Origin: Deroplatys truncata
Lineage: Eukaryota; Arthropoda; Insecta; Mantodea; Mantidae
Assembly: GCA_030765065.1 (NCBI GenBank)
Contig: CM060976.1
Coordinates: forward strand, 59,876,539 to 59,940,538
Reading direction: 5' to 3'
Length of the DNA: 64,000 bases
This document shows, in pieces, positions 36,288 through 47,340 of this stretch. Every line of letters begins with the position of its first letter. Position 1 is the first letter of the stretch. The notes under the pieces were generated by a model. The model saw only the letters and a list, made by a program, of their open reading frames with translations, did no database searches and was not told where the DNA came from. Made by a program: the position numbers and the translations under genes.

Positions 36288-37026
36288 TCTGATGCGTTAC
36301 ACTCACATAACTTTCTCTGCTCTTGCACAAACTATTTTTACAAACACTAATTTTCCATTTATTTCATGTTAATCAAGATAAACATTTGCAGATCTTAGTG
36401 CTAATTTTCTTGTAGGTGCAAGGGTAATACTCAAATCTTTTAAGACCTAGTTGCTATGTGGAGCATTCCATTGTCTTTGCATGTCCAGGGCATAAAAAAA
36501 CCAATAAGGAATTACCATTAGAGAAAAAGTGTAAGTATTGAAAAATTCAAACAAATAACAAGGAATATCTCGAAAATGGCTCACTCCATAAAAAATGTAT
36601 ATGACATAACTTGTGTATTTTAACAAGTTCTAAATTGTTTGTTTAATAAACTTTTGTCTATCTTTTACGGTTTACCAATTATGTAAAAGCCATTCAGAAT
36701 AAAGAGGACTTTTGGGGACATTTCCAGAAAATTCAAGATATGCATTTCATTTGTCAAGAAAATATCTTGAATATATGATATTTTATTTAAAACCGTTAGA
36801 GCCATTATTGAGAAAATCAAAATTCTCGAAAAATGTTCCATGTAGGGGATAGTCTTGAGTAAGGGTATTTACTTGAAAATCTTTGTGTCGCATCTTTGAA
36901 AGATATGGAACCTAAATATCAAGTTTGGTATTTGTTCGACTTTTTGTTTTTAAGTTATGCTGTTCACAGTCACAAATCCACACACACACACACACACACA
37001 CATGCACAGGAACCTTTTTCTAAAAA
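36288..37026 (-). mobile_element. HINE-like repeat, 5' truncated tandem copy
   Basis: The + strand begins TCTGATGCGTTACACTCACA and runs through a (CA)n core (36981-37002) to CCTTTTTCTAAAAA. There the stem-loop end of the next copy begins. Its terminal GTAGAGAAAGTAA block is absent. Confidence 0.85.
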
Positions 37027-37027
37027 T

Positions 37028-37863
37028 TTGATGTGTTACACTAACATGACTTTCTCTACTCTTGTACAAACTATTTTTACAAACGCTTATTCTCCATATG
37101 CTTCATGTTAATCGAGATGTTAATCTTATTGTTAATTTTCCTGTAGATGCAAGGGGAATTGGTAGGCTACAGTCAAATATTTTAAGAGCTGGTTGCTATG
37201 TGGAGTATTCCATTCTCTTTGCATTACCAGGACAACAAAAAATGAATAACGAATTTGAGAAAAAGCATTAAGTATTGGAAAATTTAAGGGAATACCAAGC
37301 AATATCTCGAAAATGATTCACTCAACAAACAAAATGTATATGACATAAGTTGCGTATTTTAACGCGATCTACATTTTTGTGTAGTAACACTTTGTCTATC
37401 TCTTATGGTTTACCAGTTATGCAAAAGTCGTTCACAATGAAGAATACTTTTGGAGACATTCCCAGAAAATTCGAGATATACATTTCATTTGTCATGAAAA
37501 TATCTTAAACATATGATATTTTAATCAAAATCGTTAGAGCCATTTTTGAGAAATTTAAAATTTTCAAAAAATGTTCCATGTAAAGGGTAATCTGGGGTGG
37601 GGGGTTTCTTGAGAAACCTTCGTGTCGCATCTCTGGAAGATACTGAACCTAAATACCAAATTTTGTGTTCATCCGACTATTCGTTTCTGAGTTATGCTGT
37701 TCACGTACACACACAGACAGACACACACACGGACATGTTTCCAAAAATGCTGTTTTTGGATTCAGGGGGTCTCAAAACATGTATTTTTGGTGAAATCTCG
37801 GTACCGAATTTTTGGGTGGATTACAATACTTCCCCTAGTTACTATACGTAGTAGAGAAAGTAA
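37028..37863 (-). mobile_element. HINE-like repeat, complete copy
   Basis: Runs from TTGATGTGTTACACTAACAT with ACTTTCTCTACTCTTG to ATACGTAGTAGAGAAAGTAA. The 12-bp inverted pair (ACTTTCTCTACT and AGTAGAGAAAGT) is perfect here. Together with the preceding copy it forms a head-to-tail array. Confidence 0.9.
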
Positions 37864-38014
37864 TAACATTTACAAAGCATAAACAAAACACATCCCTTCG
37901 CGTTAACCTCAAATTCGTATCAGTTATGATAAGCTCATTATTATTATAAACATGCAGAAGAGAGGGGAACAGTACACATGGAATTAAGCGGATGCTCTTA
38001 GTTTTGCTAAATAG

Positions 38015-38962
38015 TAAATAATGATTGTAATATGAATATGCATTTTTATGTGACATTGATTTGAGATGTATATTGATTGTAATTATTGTTGAGAAGTAAG
38101 TTTATACGGCCTTACTGAAACTGATAATAATAGCGCGCAATAATGCAGCGAGGGGGTGAGCTGTTTATCATTATTGGAAACGAGGAAGTTACGTAATGTT
38201 GGCGCGTTTTTTCCTTGAGAATCTTCTGGAACGTTTCCCTAGAGCATATGTATTCATAATTTTCATTGGATATAAAAATAGACGCTAATGTTGGCGCGTT
38301 TTATTAGCCAATTGCAGCTCAGTTATAATCTTTAGGCATATCTGGGTGAAGGAGTATAAAAAGAGTAGGTTAGAGGTAGACCCCGTCAGTTCATCAAAAT
38401 TCTTTGTACACTACACGTCGCATTCCCGTCAGTTCGTCGAAAGTATTTGTACGGCACACTTCGAATATCAATTTGCAGGTTCCGCGTAACAGAGTTATGA
38501 AATCTCAAGTGTTATAAAGTTAATTTTACAAAAAGTTGAAGTACGCGAATTAAGAATTATCAGTAATGAAGTTATTATAACAGTTTCAGTTTGGCGAGTG
38601 TAAAGATCAATATGTAAATGTGATAGTAACTGTGTTTCGACAATAAAAGTGTATAATAAATTTCTTCATCAGTGTTATCTTTGGATAAAAGATTCCTTTC
38701 CGTTTACACAACCTGTATAAAGAGAAGTACTCGACCCAAGAAAAGATAATAGCTAGCCGGAGGACAGTAAACAAAAATTAAATCAAATAACATCGCATTC
38801 TTTCAAACAAACACTAATACTGCCGCAAATTGCTAACACCAGATGGAGCTAACAAACCTAAAAAATGAATGACGTCACAAGATGGCTTCAACACGTTGAG
38901 TAAACACACATACACAAACAACGTGGGTTATACACAAACATTACGTAAGCACTACACTTGCA
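38015..38962 (+). repeat. LTR-B 5' long terminal repeat, start missing
   Basis: Similarity to the 3' LTR begins at GTAAATAATGATTGTAATAT and ends at CACTACACTTGCA. Upstream DNA (37981-38014) does not match the 3' LTR start TGATGCAGTAATTTGTATCA. A 40-bp segment around CCCGTCAGTTC is tandemly repeated (38382-38420 and 38424-38462). AATAAA is at 38642. Confidence 0.85.
38189..38391 (+). promoter_or_regulatory. LTR-B promoter region
   Basis: TATAAAAAG at 38355 is followed by the arthropod initiator TCAGTT at 38386, with about 33 bases from TATA to the initiator A. A second initiator copy (CCCGTCAGTTCG) follows in the tandem repeat. Upstream are TTACGTAA (38189) and two TTGGCGCGTTTT elements (38199 and 38291) that resemble E2F sites. 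The same TATA and GCGC boxes occur in the diverged minus-strand solo LTR (27127-27136, 27188-27199, 27281-27290). Function is inferred. Confidence 0.65.
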
Positions 38963-38965
38963 AAT

Positions 38966-39039
38966 TGGCGCCCAACGTGGGGTTCAACAAAATAAAAATA
39001 TAACATTAAAACACTCGCAAATTGGCGCCCAACGTGAGG
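38966..39039 (+). other. LTR-B tandem primer-binding sites
   Basis: TGGCGCCCAACGTGGGG at 38966-38982 matches the complement of the tRNA-Lys(CUU) 3' end over 17 bases. A second copy, TGGCGCCCAACGTGAGG, is at 39023-39039. Each is preceded by an LTR-end-like sequence (ACTTGCA or ACTCGCA) and the same AAT spacer, so the LTR-PBS junction itself is duplicated with a 57-bp period. Confidence 0.85.
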
Positions 39040-39414
39040 CAGAGTGACCAGGAAAGGAACACGATGACCAGGAAAGGATCAGAATAACCAGGAAGGGGCA
39101 GAATTAACTAGGAAGAAGTGAGATGACCAGGAAGGGGCGAATGGAGAAGTGAACTGAACTACAAGACGCAGATTCCAGAAACAACAAAAGGGACGACAGA
39201 CTACGCGGATGATTGGACATCGTAATTCCGAGATTAAAAGACAACAGGGGAATTCAAATACGGAACACCAAAACGACGTAGATTCATCATGATACGACGC
39301 AGAAGCGACATACAAACCTAGGAGAGAGGGGCAGGAAGCTGGACATCAAAGTAACAGCAACAGACAGCATCACAAAGGTCAGAGTATCGTATTTTTTTTT
39401 AGAAAACAAAAACA

Positions 39415-40410
39415 ATGGCTACTAGTAATATTGAAGAAACAATGATGGAAGGGGATAGTGTAACGGTTAGCTGTAATTCAATACAGGTTACAGAAAATAG
39501 CTCAAACAATGTAGTATTTGAGGGAGGAAATGTTAGTGCAGGAAGTAAGAATAGAACAGCAGGAAATATTAATTTTGATGCTAGTATGATGAAGGAAATA
39601 ATGGAAATGCTGAAAGATATTCTTAAGAGTAAAGAGAAATTAGCAAAGATAATAGATCAAAACAGGGAAGATATGCAAAAGAATCATAGGGAATTAAGGG
39701 AAGATATTGGTAGGAGTAATGAGATATTAGAGCAAAAGGTAGATCAAAGCAGGGAAGAAATTGAAAAGAAAGTTATGAAGCTAGATAGTAGTATGCCAAA
39801 AATGAGTGATGAAAAGGAAATAATAGCAAGTGAGATAGGAGAAGTTTCAAAGAAAATGCTAGACATGAGCAGGGAAATAGGTAACAAAGAAAGTGAGGTT
39901 AATACTAAAAGTGAACATGTTGATGTAGAATGTACAGAGTTAGGTAGTAGAATGAGTATCATTTCAAGTGAGATAAGAGAGATGAAAGAGGTTATGAATG
40001 TAGATTTGAATCAGGCGCAAGTTAATTTCAGAGGGGAGATATCAGAAATACAGAAGGAGTCAGTAATGCAAAGAAATAAATTGTACGAAGAAGTTAAAGT
40101 TTTGCCTATAAATAATAAAAAGCTAACTTCTGAAATTAACAAGTACCAAGCTGTACAGAATGAAAACTCCAATCCAGTACAGTTTAGTACAGATTTGTCA
40201 GAGTATTTTCAAGTTAAAAAGATACCGCAAGAATTGAAAATGACAGTTGTTAAAAGATGTGTTGTTCAGGAAACTTTATACTGTTTTCAAATGTTATCAT
40301 GGGACGAAATTTCATATGAATACAAGAGGCGATTCATGAACAAATTTTGGAAGGTTAGGATACAGCTACGAGTAATGATTAGCCACACACAATTTGATCC
40401 AGGATGGTAA
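39415..40410 (+). CDS. LTR-B Gag-like protein, 331 aa
   Basis: An open frame starting at ATG in the context AACAATGGC, about 450 bp after the LTR. Residues 1-55 are polar. Residues 60-240 are a long Lys/Glu-rich predicted coiled coil with repeated SREE/SREI-type units. Residues 250-325 match the capsid-like domain of the LTR-A gag relic (PVQFSTDLSEYFQVKKIPQE against PIQFINDLAEFFKLKNVPEA, and RRFMNKF). The frame stops inside that domain, about 75 residues before the LTR-A domain ends, and has no basic nucleocapsid tail. No pol frame follows. It may be a truncated Gag that is still made, or may only mark a packaging region. The intact frame fits the near-identical LTRs. Confidence 0.75.
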   Translation: MATSNIEETMMEGDSVTVSCNSIQVTENSSNNVVFEGGNVSAGSKNRTAGNINFDASMMKEIMEMLKDILKSKEKLAKIIDQNREDMQKNHRELREDIGRSNEILEQKVDQSREEIEKKVMKLDSSMPKMSDEKEIIASEIGEVSKKMLDMSREIGNKESEVNTKSEHVDVECTELGSRMSIISSEIREMKEVMNVDLNQAQVNFRGEISEIQKESVMQRNKLYEEVKVLPINNKKLTSEINKYQAVQNENSNPVQFSTDLSEYFQVKKIPQELKMTVVKRCVVQETLYCFQMLSWDEISYEYKRRFMNKFWKVRIQLRVMISHTQFDPGW

Positions 40411-41148
40411 ATAGCAATGAGATGTAAAGTAAATGCTGGATAGTTAAAGATGACTTGCAGAGAAATGTATTGGAACGTAAGAAGGTTAAATAAATATGTA
40501 CGTCATGTGAAAGGAGAAATAAAATTTTGGACATAATTAAATTTTTTTTAAAAAGGAAAATAACATTTTTTTTGTAACTATAATAGTATTTGAAAATTAA
40601 GAATGTAAAGATTGAAACTTAATATGATATTAAAGTAAAAGTACGTAAATACAATTCCAAGAGTATTGTTAAAATAAAGCACAAAATAACAAAACTGGGT
40701 AAAAATAATTAAAAACAAATACTTATGTAGCAAACAGAAAATGTGAAACAGTACTTAGATTTAAGAGATGTAAATATATTTGTGTAGAGGGTGAATATTT
40801 TGGTAAATATGAGTAATAATTACAAAAATTTTTGAATTGATAAATTTTTTTGTTAACAATATAAGAGAGTAACCCAATTTTGTAACAGTAACTAAATAAT
40901 TCAGGGTACAGTATTTGCTATAAAAAATTTTTTTGTAATGTGAGATTAAAGTCTAAACACATTAGACCAGAGCCAGTAAGTAGTGGCGAGATAAAAAAAA
41001 ACAAAAACATATGTCGTGTGTTAAATACGTGTGAAGTGTTAAGTGAAAGTGATAGCGTGTGTTCCAAAATCTAGGAGACTAAAAACCCAATTATAAAAGT
41101 TTCCAAACAAGTTGTAAATATTTATAATTATGTTTCTAGTGGGGCATA
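40411..41148. other. LTR-B non-coding interior
   Basis: A-rich sequence without a usable frame. Just before the 3' LTR, AGTGGGG at about 41139-41144 may be a weak polypurine tract. Confidence 0.6.
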
Positions 41149-42130
41149 TGATGCAGTAATTTGTATCACAAATTACTTAAACGTAAATAATGATTGTAAT
41201 ATGAATATGCATTTTATGTGACATTGATTTGAGATGTATATTGATTGTAATTATTGTTGAGAAGTAAGTTTATACGGCCTTACTGAAACTGATAATAATA
41301 GCGCGCAATAATGCAGCGAGGGGGTGAGCTGTTTATCATTATTGGAAACGAGGAAGTTACGTAATGTTGGCGCGTTTTTTCCTTGAGAATCTTCTGGAAC
41401 GTTTCCCTAGAGCATATGTATTCATAATTTTCATTGGATATAAAAATAGACGCTAATGTTGGCGCGTTTTATTAGCCAATTGCAGCTCAGTTATAATCTT
41501 TAGGCATATCTGGGTGAAGGAGTATAAAAAGAGTAGGTTAGAGGTAGACCCCGTCAGTTCATCAAAATTCTTTGTACACTACACGTCGCATTCCCCTCAA
41601 TTCGTCGAAAGTATTTGTACGGCACACTTCGAATATCAATTTGCAGGTTCCGCGTAACAGAGTTATGAAATCTCAAGTGTTATAAAGTTAATTTTACAAA
41701 AAGTTGAAGTACGCGAATTAAGAATTATCAGTAATGAAGTTATTATAACAGTTTCAGTTTGGCGAGTGTCAAGATCAATATGTAAATGTGATAGTGACTG
41801 TGTTTCGACAATAAAAGTGTATAATAAATTTCTTCATCAGTGTTATCTTTGGATAAAAGATTCCTTTCCGTTTACACAACCTGTATAAAGAGAAGTATTC
41901 GACCCAAGAAAAGATAATAGCTAGCCGGAGGACAGTAAACAAAAATTAAATCAAATAACATCGCATTCTTTCAAACAAACACTAATACTGCCGCAAATTG
42001 CTAACACCAGATGGAGCTAACAAACCTAAAAAATGAATGACGTCACAAGATGGCTTCAACACGTTGAGTAAACACACATACACAAACAACGTGGGTTATA
42101 CACAAACATTACGTAAGCACTACACTTGCA
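41149..42130 (+). repeat. LTR-B 3' long terminal repeat
   Basis: Complete 982-bp LTR, TGATGCAGTAATTTGTATCA to CACTACACTTGCA. TATAAAAAG is at 41523, initiator TCAGTT at 41554 and AATAAA at 41810. The second initiator copy reads CCCTCAATTCG here, one of the few differences from the 5' LTR. Confidence 0.9.
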
Positions 42131-43060
42131 GTCGTCACCGCAGCTTCGGGAGGTATTCTTCACAGCTGGAGTATGTTTTAATAGCAAGGAGGTGTTATCT
42201 GTTTACCTTTTTCCGCATGCGTCCTGTTTTACATGACAGTTCACATATGAAATATAACTGAGCAATAACATCAATATAATAGCCATGTTTAAATATATAT
42301 TAATAAAACCCTGCTTTGCACAATATCTCCACGAAAAATCATTTTTAGTGGCAACATAATGTAAAGCTAAAATGCATAATACATTATGCTTTTTACTCTC
42401 TAAAAGGACACCCCTTCTGGGAACACTATCACGAAGTGTGGGAATATTTGCGTTTAGAGCCAGAGTTCTTCTTTCACTTAAGAGATTCAGTGCCTAGGCG
42501 GCTAAATCAGGTATTGGACAAGAATGGAGATTAGACAGATTATTAAAATATCCAGTAAATGGGTCCCTCTTGAGAGTAAAAGCCTAATTTACTTCAGTTT
42601 TACATTATACTGTCTTTAAAAAATACTTTTTTATATTTGGATTGGAGAGATGATTAAAATAATGTCTAATAATTGTACCTTCTCTGAAGGTATAATGTAT
42701 AAGTTTTACGTTATATTGCCATTAACAAATATTTTTCATGGAGATATTGCGCAAAATAGTGTTTTATTTAGTTAAATATTTAAACATATAACTTATGAAG
42801 CGTAAAGCTAATGCTTAAAGTTATATAATCATATACGAATAATCTAGAATTGTGCACATAAAACAGGACGCCACTGCCTGCGCGAAAAGGTAAACAGATA
42901 CATGCCCTCGTCCTTGCTATAGATACATACTCTACCTGTGAAGGGCAGTAGAATGCCTCCCAAATCTGCGGTAATGGTATAAATGGAAGAGAGTGTACAT
43001 GCATCATAGCTCCGCGAACAATGTGAGGAGGTAAATCGTCCTTTCGGGTTTCGCTTAAGG
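42131..43060. mobile_element. Long-inverted-repeat element E, left end cut by LTR-B
   Basis: The left arm (42131-42380) and right arm (about 42690-43015, reversed) match in the same order: CCGCAGCTTCGGGAGG, GGAGTATG, ATCTGTTTACCTTTT, CGTCCTGTTTTA, ATGTTTAAATAT, AATAAAACCCTGCTTTGCAC and CAATATCTCCACGAAAAAT. The arms are therefore about 250-300 bp. The spacer 42380-42690 is not coding. The left arm begins exactly where the LTR-B 3' LTR ends. The outer right end is not precisely defined. Confidence 0.7.
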
Positions 43061-43414
43061 TCGGGCATTACCGTACTATATGTTATGGTGTGCTTTGATT
43101 TCTCGCGTATCGCAGAGCTAGTTACATTTATATGGTACCTAGATATATTTACATTATGTTGAGTTCTAGGAGTGGAGTGTTTATATTAAATCAGCCGGTC
43201 CTAGGTTACCTCAACCACGCACATCAAAGATTATAGTCTTAGCTGGAAATATCGCCAATTTTACAACAAAAATACCACTTTTCGTAGCTACACTATGCAG
43301 AAAACTTGTAGCTTAGCAGAATAGTACAGAAATGCTCCGTTCTGAGCATCTTAGAAACGGGCTCAAATGGGTGAGTGGATTATTTCTCGAAAAGAAGATG
43401 AATAATTGCTCATA
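43061..43414. other. No feature recognised
   Basis: Short spacer left of the Tc1-like element. Nothing recognised. Confidence 0.5.
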
Positions 43415-44639
43415 CGCTACGTGATCAAACGACACCTGGTTGAAAATGACGTACAAGTTCGTTGCGCCCTCCATCGGTAATGCTGGAAGTCAATATGGTG
43501 TTGGCCCACCCTTAGCCTTGAGGACAGCGTTCACTCTCCCAGGCATACTTTCAATCAGATTTCTTGGGGAATGTCACCCCATTCTTCACGGAGTGCGGAA
43601 CTGAGGAGAGGTACCGATGTAGGTCGGCGAGGCCTGGCACGAATTCGGCGTTCCAAAACATCCCAACGGTGTTCTATAGGATTCAAGTCAGGACTCTGTG
43701 CAGGCCAGTCCATTATAGGGATGTTATTGGCATGTAACCACTCCGCCACAGCCCGTGCAGTATGAACAGGTGCTCGATCGTGTTGAAAGATGCAATCGCC
43801 ATCCCCGAATTGCTCTTCAACAGTGGAAAGCAAGAAGGTGCTTAAAATATCAATGCAGGTCTGCGCTGTGACCGTGCCACGCAAAACAACAAGGGATGTA
43901 AGTTCCTTCCAGGAAAAACACGACCACACCATAACACCACCACCTCCAAATTTCACTGTTGGCAGTATACACGCTGGCAGATGACGTTCACCGGGCATTC
44001 GCCATACCCACACCCTGCCATCGGATCGCCACATTGTGTACCGTGATTCGTCACTCCACACAACGTTTTTCCACTGTTAAATCGTATAATGTTGACACTT
44101 CTTACACCAAGCGAGGCGTCGTTTGGCATTTTCCTGCATGATGTGTGGCTTATGAGCAGCCGCTTGACCATGGAATCTAAGGTTTCTCACCTCAGTTCTG
44201 TCACAGTACTTGGAGTGGATCCTGAGGCAGTTTGGAATTCCTGTGTGATGGTCTGGATAGATGTCTGCCTATTACTCTTTACGACCCTCTTCAAATGTTG
44301 GCGGTCTCTCTCAGTCAACAGACGAGGTCGGCTGTACGCTTTTGTGCTGTACAAGTCCCTTCACTTTCCACTTCACTATCACATCAGAAACAGTGTACCT
44401 AGGGATGTTTAGGAGTGTGGAAATCTCGCGTACAGACTTTTGACACACGTGACACGCAGTCACCTGACCACGTTCGAAGTTCGTGAATTCCACGGAGCGT
44501 CCCATTCTGCTGTTTCACGATGTCTAATGACTACTGAGGTTGCGGATAATGAGTACCAGGCAGTAGGTGGCAGCACAATGCACCTAATATGAAAAATGTA
44601 TGTTTGTTGGGGTGTCCGGATACTTTTGATCACATAGTG
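43415..44639 (-). mobile_element. Complete Tc1-like element, inactive
   Basis: TA at 43413-43414 and 44640-44641 flank inverted ends. The right end reads CACTATGTGATCAAAAGTAT on the complement, and the left end CGCTACGTGATCAAACGACA. Length 1,225 bp fits one transposase gene plus short termini. The transposase lies on the minus strand. Confidence 0.85.
43555..44505 (-). pseudogene. Tc1-like DD34E transposase, frame-broken
   Basis: The gene starts at 44505 with MGRSVEFTNFERGQVTACH and a helix-turn-helix segment (REISTLLNIPRYTVSDVI). Frame changes fall near 44311 and 44061. From 44061 to 43555 a 168-codon frame carries the catalytic domain: first Asp in WSDESRY, second in FQHDRAPVHTA, Glu in SPDLNPIEHRW. 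Exactly 34 residues separate the second Asp and the Glu, so it is the DD34E type of Tc1 elements. All three catalytic residues are present. The protein is about 320-340 residues if read through, the usual size. It would cut and paste the element at TA sites. This copy cannot because of the frame breaks. Confidence 0.85.
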
Positions 44640-44641
44640 TA

Positions 44642-46914
44642 TCTCCAGTCATATGGTCATGAGCTTTTCCTTATCTGTAGTTCCTGGCGGTTAAAATCGA
44701 GGGAGTTAAAGTCAATACTAATTTTATTTCTTAAATCATTATTATTATATTATTATTAAAGTACGGCATATACCTATAGAATATCTATTATTATTTAATA
44801 TAATTATTTCCCAAGTGTGCGGAGAAAATTACAATAAATATTAGTTGTAGTTCTTTGCTCTACAGTTCAGATATCTGAACAGTGTAAATTATTTGTATTT
44901 TTCGCACAAATGTTATGCAGTAATAACCAATATTAAAGCAGGAAATAAATTGGGTAAAAGTTTAACTTCTTCTCTGATATTTCAATCGATACCGTCACCA
45001 TGATACCACTCAATTACTTGAAAGAAGACAACTTTTAAAATTCTATTCCAGTTGTATATTATTCGAACTGGGAAGTCCTCTAGTAACCTCGCTTGAACTA
45101 TAGCATGCTACATTTCAAAGCACAAGTTAGGTATGTCTCATTAAATAAACATGTCGCATTTCACACCTGGATATTGCCACATTAATTATCTCACATAAAC
45201 TTAACCCCAGTAAAATCTTCGGCAGCTCAATGAAATATCAAAGTAATGCGAAATGCTTTAAGGGGAGTCTAAAAACAACAAAGCTCCTTCTTGTTTAGTG
45301 TACTTTTAATTAATGTGATGGTACGTTATCATGATGTGCACTCTTGACTTGTAAATAAATGTACTAATTGCTTTCTGGGGGAGGCTATCGATTGCTCCGA
45401 TTTAAAACGTGTGTTTACTGCTTCTGTGCTGCTGAGGTATCGTATTAATTTATTATAGAAATTATTAAGGAATTTTAACAATTTGTCTGTAATCCCTCGT
45501 TTCTAAAGCTTTTCTTTTTATTTATGTAAGTATACATGTATGTACCTCTAAAAAATGGTAGTACATAACTTCCTTAGAAGCTTTCAGTGTTGTTTCTGAA
45601 AAAGAGAACGATTCTACTGAAGTAATATTATTCATAAATCGCTCATGTCCTGCAAATTATGATAATTTTATGGAACGTCTATTACAAAAAATAGTTCTTG
45701 AAATTAAAAAATCGATCTCTTCTACGATTGATACAAATCCTATTCCTGCCCCAGTGCATAGAAAACAATACAAAAATAATATAAAAAGATTTCAGTGTTA
45801 CAGTCCAAATAGTTCTCTCTCAGTAGGTACACAAACTTAGTTAATTTAACACTGGCGAGATAGTATCTCCCAACTTCGCTGTAACAGATCCCTACGGCCA
45901 GTTTGTTGTATGTGGAAATATTAGCAAGTATAAGCAGAATGTGCAAGTCAAATGTTTCCTCAAATGGAACTAATATTAGCAATAGATAGCTATTAGTTAG
46001 AGGTAACGAGCTAAATGCCTATGGCATTGTTTGCCTAAGTGGTATAAGTCAATACAATGGTGGTTTCAAAGTTATTTACTACGTGATTTCAGTTCTATTG
46101 TATATTTCTGATATTTTGGCAAGTTCTTTAATTAATTCAGGTGATGTAAAAGCTAATTTTTGGATGTTTAACAATTTCGGCCCCCACACCGTGTGTATAT
46201 TTTTCCTCCTCCTCAGTATGAGCTTTGTATTCATGGACCGTTTGCGAGACCGGAGTATGGAGTTCAGTGCACTAATAAATATGCTCAACATAGTTTCTAA
46301 TTACACTAAGTTGTGCAGCAAAAACACCTTTGTAGCTCAAAGCATATTTGTTACACATAGAAGAGGCGCATAATTCTATGAGGAGGGGGGAAGAGAGGGA
46401 GACTGTTCGTTTCTCTATAAGAAAATCTTGGTACACTTACCATACCAGAGATTGATATTACATAAGGCAAGAACTTCAAGAACTTTTATTATAAGGCTGT
46501 TCCTCACAGTATCCTTTGGAGTGCTCCTGAGTAATTGTTCTCAGAAGTCCAAAACTAACAATGGCAATTGTTGCATATGTGGCTTTTTTTTCCTTTGTTG
46601 GTCACTTGTGTAAATGATATCTCATATTAAGAGTTATGGCGTCTTCATCAGGACATTCTACTTCAGACGCAAAGATTCGGTCTTCTTCCACGGCGAATTG
46701 TAAACTCTATGAATCACAAATTCCTAATCGTGGCATTGCGGCAACGGGTGGATTACGTATTTGGTTTCTGATATAGGTTGGCAATTGAATGCTAGTTCTT
46801 CATGCTTATGTATATGTAGTACGTGGTTTGGTTTTAAACTAAGTACCCATAATTTTTTAAAGAATATCAGAATAATATTTTCCAAATACTTTATTATCTT
46901 TCATTACCTTACTC
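44642..46914. other. No gene recognised (2.3 kb)
   Basis: AT-rich. Opposed short frames at 46079-46373 and 45740-45982 match nothing I know. Confidence 0.5.
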
Positions 46915-47340
46915 CTTACACTATTTCTCCATATAGTCACCGCCGTTATTCAGGTACTTTTCGGAACGGAAAGCCAGTTTTTGTAGGCCTTCGTCAAAGA
47001 ATGATGCCGCCTGTGATGAAAGCCAAATCTGCACTTCTTATTTCACATCATCATCGCTGAAATGTTTTCCACCAAGGAATTTCTTCAGATGGTACAAAAA
47101 CTGGACTGTAGGGAGGGTGGTGAAATTATTCCCAACCAATTATGTGATCAGATCCTGAGTTTGTTTGGCTGTGTGTGTGGCCGGGCATTCTCACTCATTA
47201 TTGTTTCGCCCTAAACCTTACACAATTGGCGAGAAACATTTCTCGCATTCAAAAAACGAATCACTGATCTGACTTCACAGTCGACGGATTGTTCAAGTGT
47301 TTTTCGAAACGCTCTAATAACAGGAAAACACAAATTGACG
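46915..47340 (-). pseudogene. Mariner transposase, internally deleted
   Basis: Reading leftwards, an N-terminal piece (VRSVIRFLNARNVS) passes directly into SENARPHTAKQTQDL, the second catalytic region of mariner transposases. There the usual H-D-N reads S-E-N, so the Asp is changed. LKKFLGGKHFSDDDVK, WLSSQAASFFDEGLQK and YLNNGGDYMEK, the typical mariner C-terminus, follow. Most of the DNA-binding domain and the first Asp are deleted, and stops are present. About 40 percent of a 345-residue protein remains. The ends of the element were not found. It is a different lineage from the mariner at 62211. Confidence 0.8.

Larger units (their letters stand above)
38015..42130 (+). mobile_element. LTR-B: young gag-only LTR retrotransposon
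   Basis: Two LTRs align over 948 bp with only about six differences seen by eye. The interior has a tandem primer-binding site, one open gag frame (39415-40410) and about 740 bp of non-coding sequence, with no protease, reverse transcriptase or integrase. It must rely on proteins from a relative. The 5' LTR lacks the first 34 bases of the 3' LTR. The right flank is a long-inverted-repeat element whose other half is not present on the left, so no target duplication can be read. Confidence 0.85.
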
